30,946 nt of DNA. Source: an uncultured Clostridia bacterium (GTDB lineage: Bacteria; Bacillota; Clostridia; Oscillospirales; Oscillospiraceae). Shown here one piece after another: positions 30,930 through 30,946 of this stretch (position 1 is the stretch's first letter; every line of letters starts with the position of its first letter). Location: positions 1 through 30,946 of the forward strand of contig CALBGG010000098.1 in assembly GCA_937893605.1 (NCBI GenBank), written 5' to 3'. The position numbers and the translations under genes were made by a program. The notes beneath the pieces are model-generated. The model was not told the DNA's origin. It was given only the letters and a program-made list of their open reading frames with translations, and did not search any database.

Positions 30930-30946
30930 AAAATACCCCGAGTGCA

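Overview
The window looks like a chromosomal segment of an anaerobic Clostridia-class Firmicute, most plausibly a gut Oscillospiraceae/Ruminococcaceae-type organism. The evidence is a bifurcating-type [FeFe] hydrogenase operon, a class III (Firmicute) fructose-1,6-bisphosphatase, DUF1385/YqhQ, strong AGGAGG ribosome sites, tRNA genes with encoded CCA, AT-rich sigma-A promoters set in otherwise GC-rich coding DNA, and lipoproteins with clostridial lipoboxes. No phage, IS element, CRISPR array or rRNA was seen.

Layout. 1-523: the tail of an unidentified gene, a 52-residue CxxC membrane microprotein, and two strong terminators. 522-2737 (minus): ilvA-ridA-acetyltransferase, a threonine deaminase with the enzyme that clears its reactive enamine/imine product. 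2872-5255 (minus): a 62-residue conserved small protein and a large lipoprotein with a DUF4163/DUF3298-like region and Ca-binding-like repeats. 5377-9423 (minus): hydC-hydB-hydA, encoding NAD-linked [FeFe] hydrogenase. 9424-9799: a regulatory divide with consensus promoters on both strands and a perfect 16-bp palindrome. 9800-12791 (plus): a Crp/Fnr-type regulator followed by a three-gene SsuABC/TauABC-like ABC importer of unknown substrate. 12800-13026 (minus): a candidate structured non-coding RNA with its own consensus promoter and C-rich segments. 13130-15113: DedA/TVP38 membrane protein, TspO homologue and HpcH/HpaI aldolase. 15249-17132: fbp.

17200-25822 (all minus): response regulator, histidine kinase, DUF1385, prmC, recA, recX, rimO, pgsA, cysS. 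This is a dense housekeeping run with near-zero gaps, and is probably one or two long transcripts. 25996-26081: tRNA-Leu(CAA). 26176-28848 (plus): larB-larE-larC, the complete nickel-pincer nucleotide (NPN) cofactor pathway, with no larA in the window. 28904-29235 (minus): a broken remnant of a repetitive DUF11-like surface protein. 29370-30929 (plus): a membrane protein with a cytosolic TIR domain, one membrane helix and a probably external leucine-rich-repeat domain.

The items most worth follow-up are the candidate ncRNA at 12800-13026, the TIR-TM-LRR protein, the Crp/Fnr-operator-ABC cassette facing the hydrogenase operon, and the three-cysteine LarE. All assignments come from reading motifs in the sequence. 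No database search was run.
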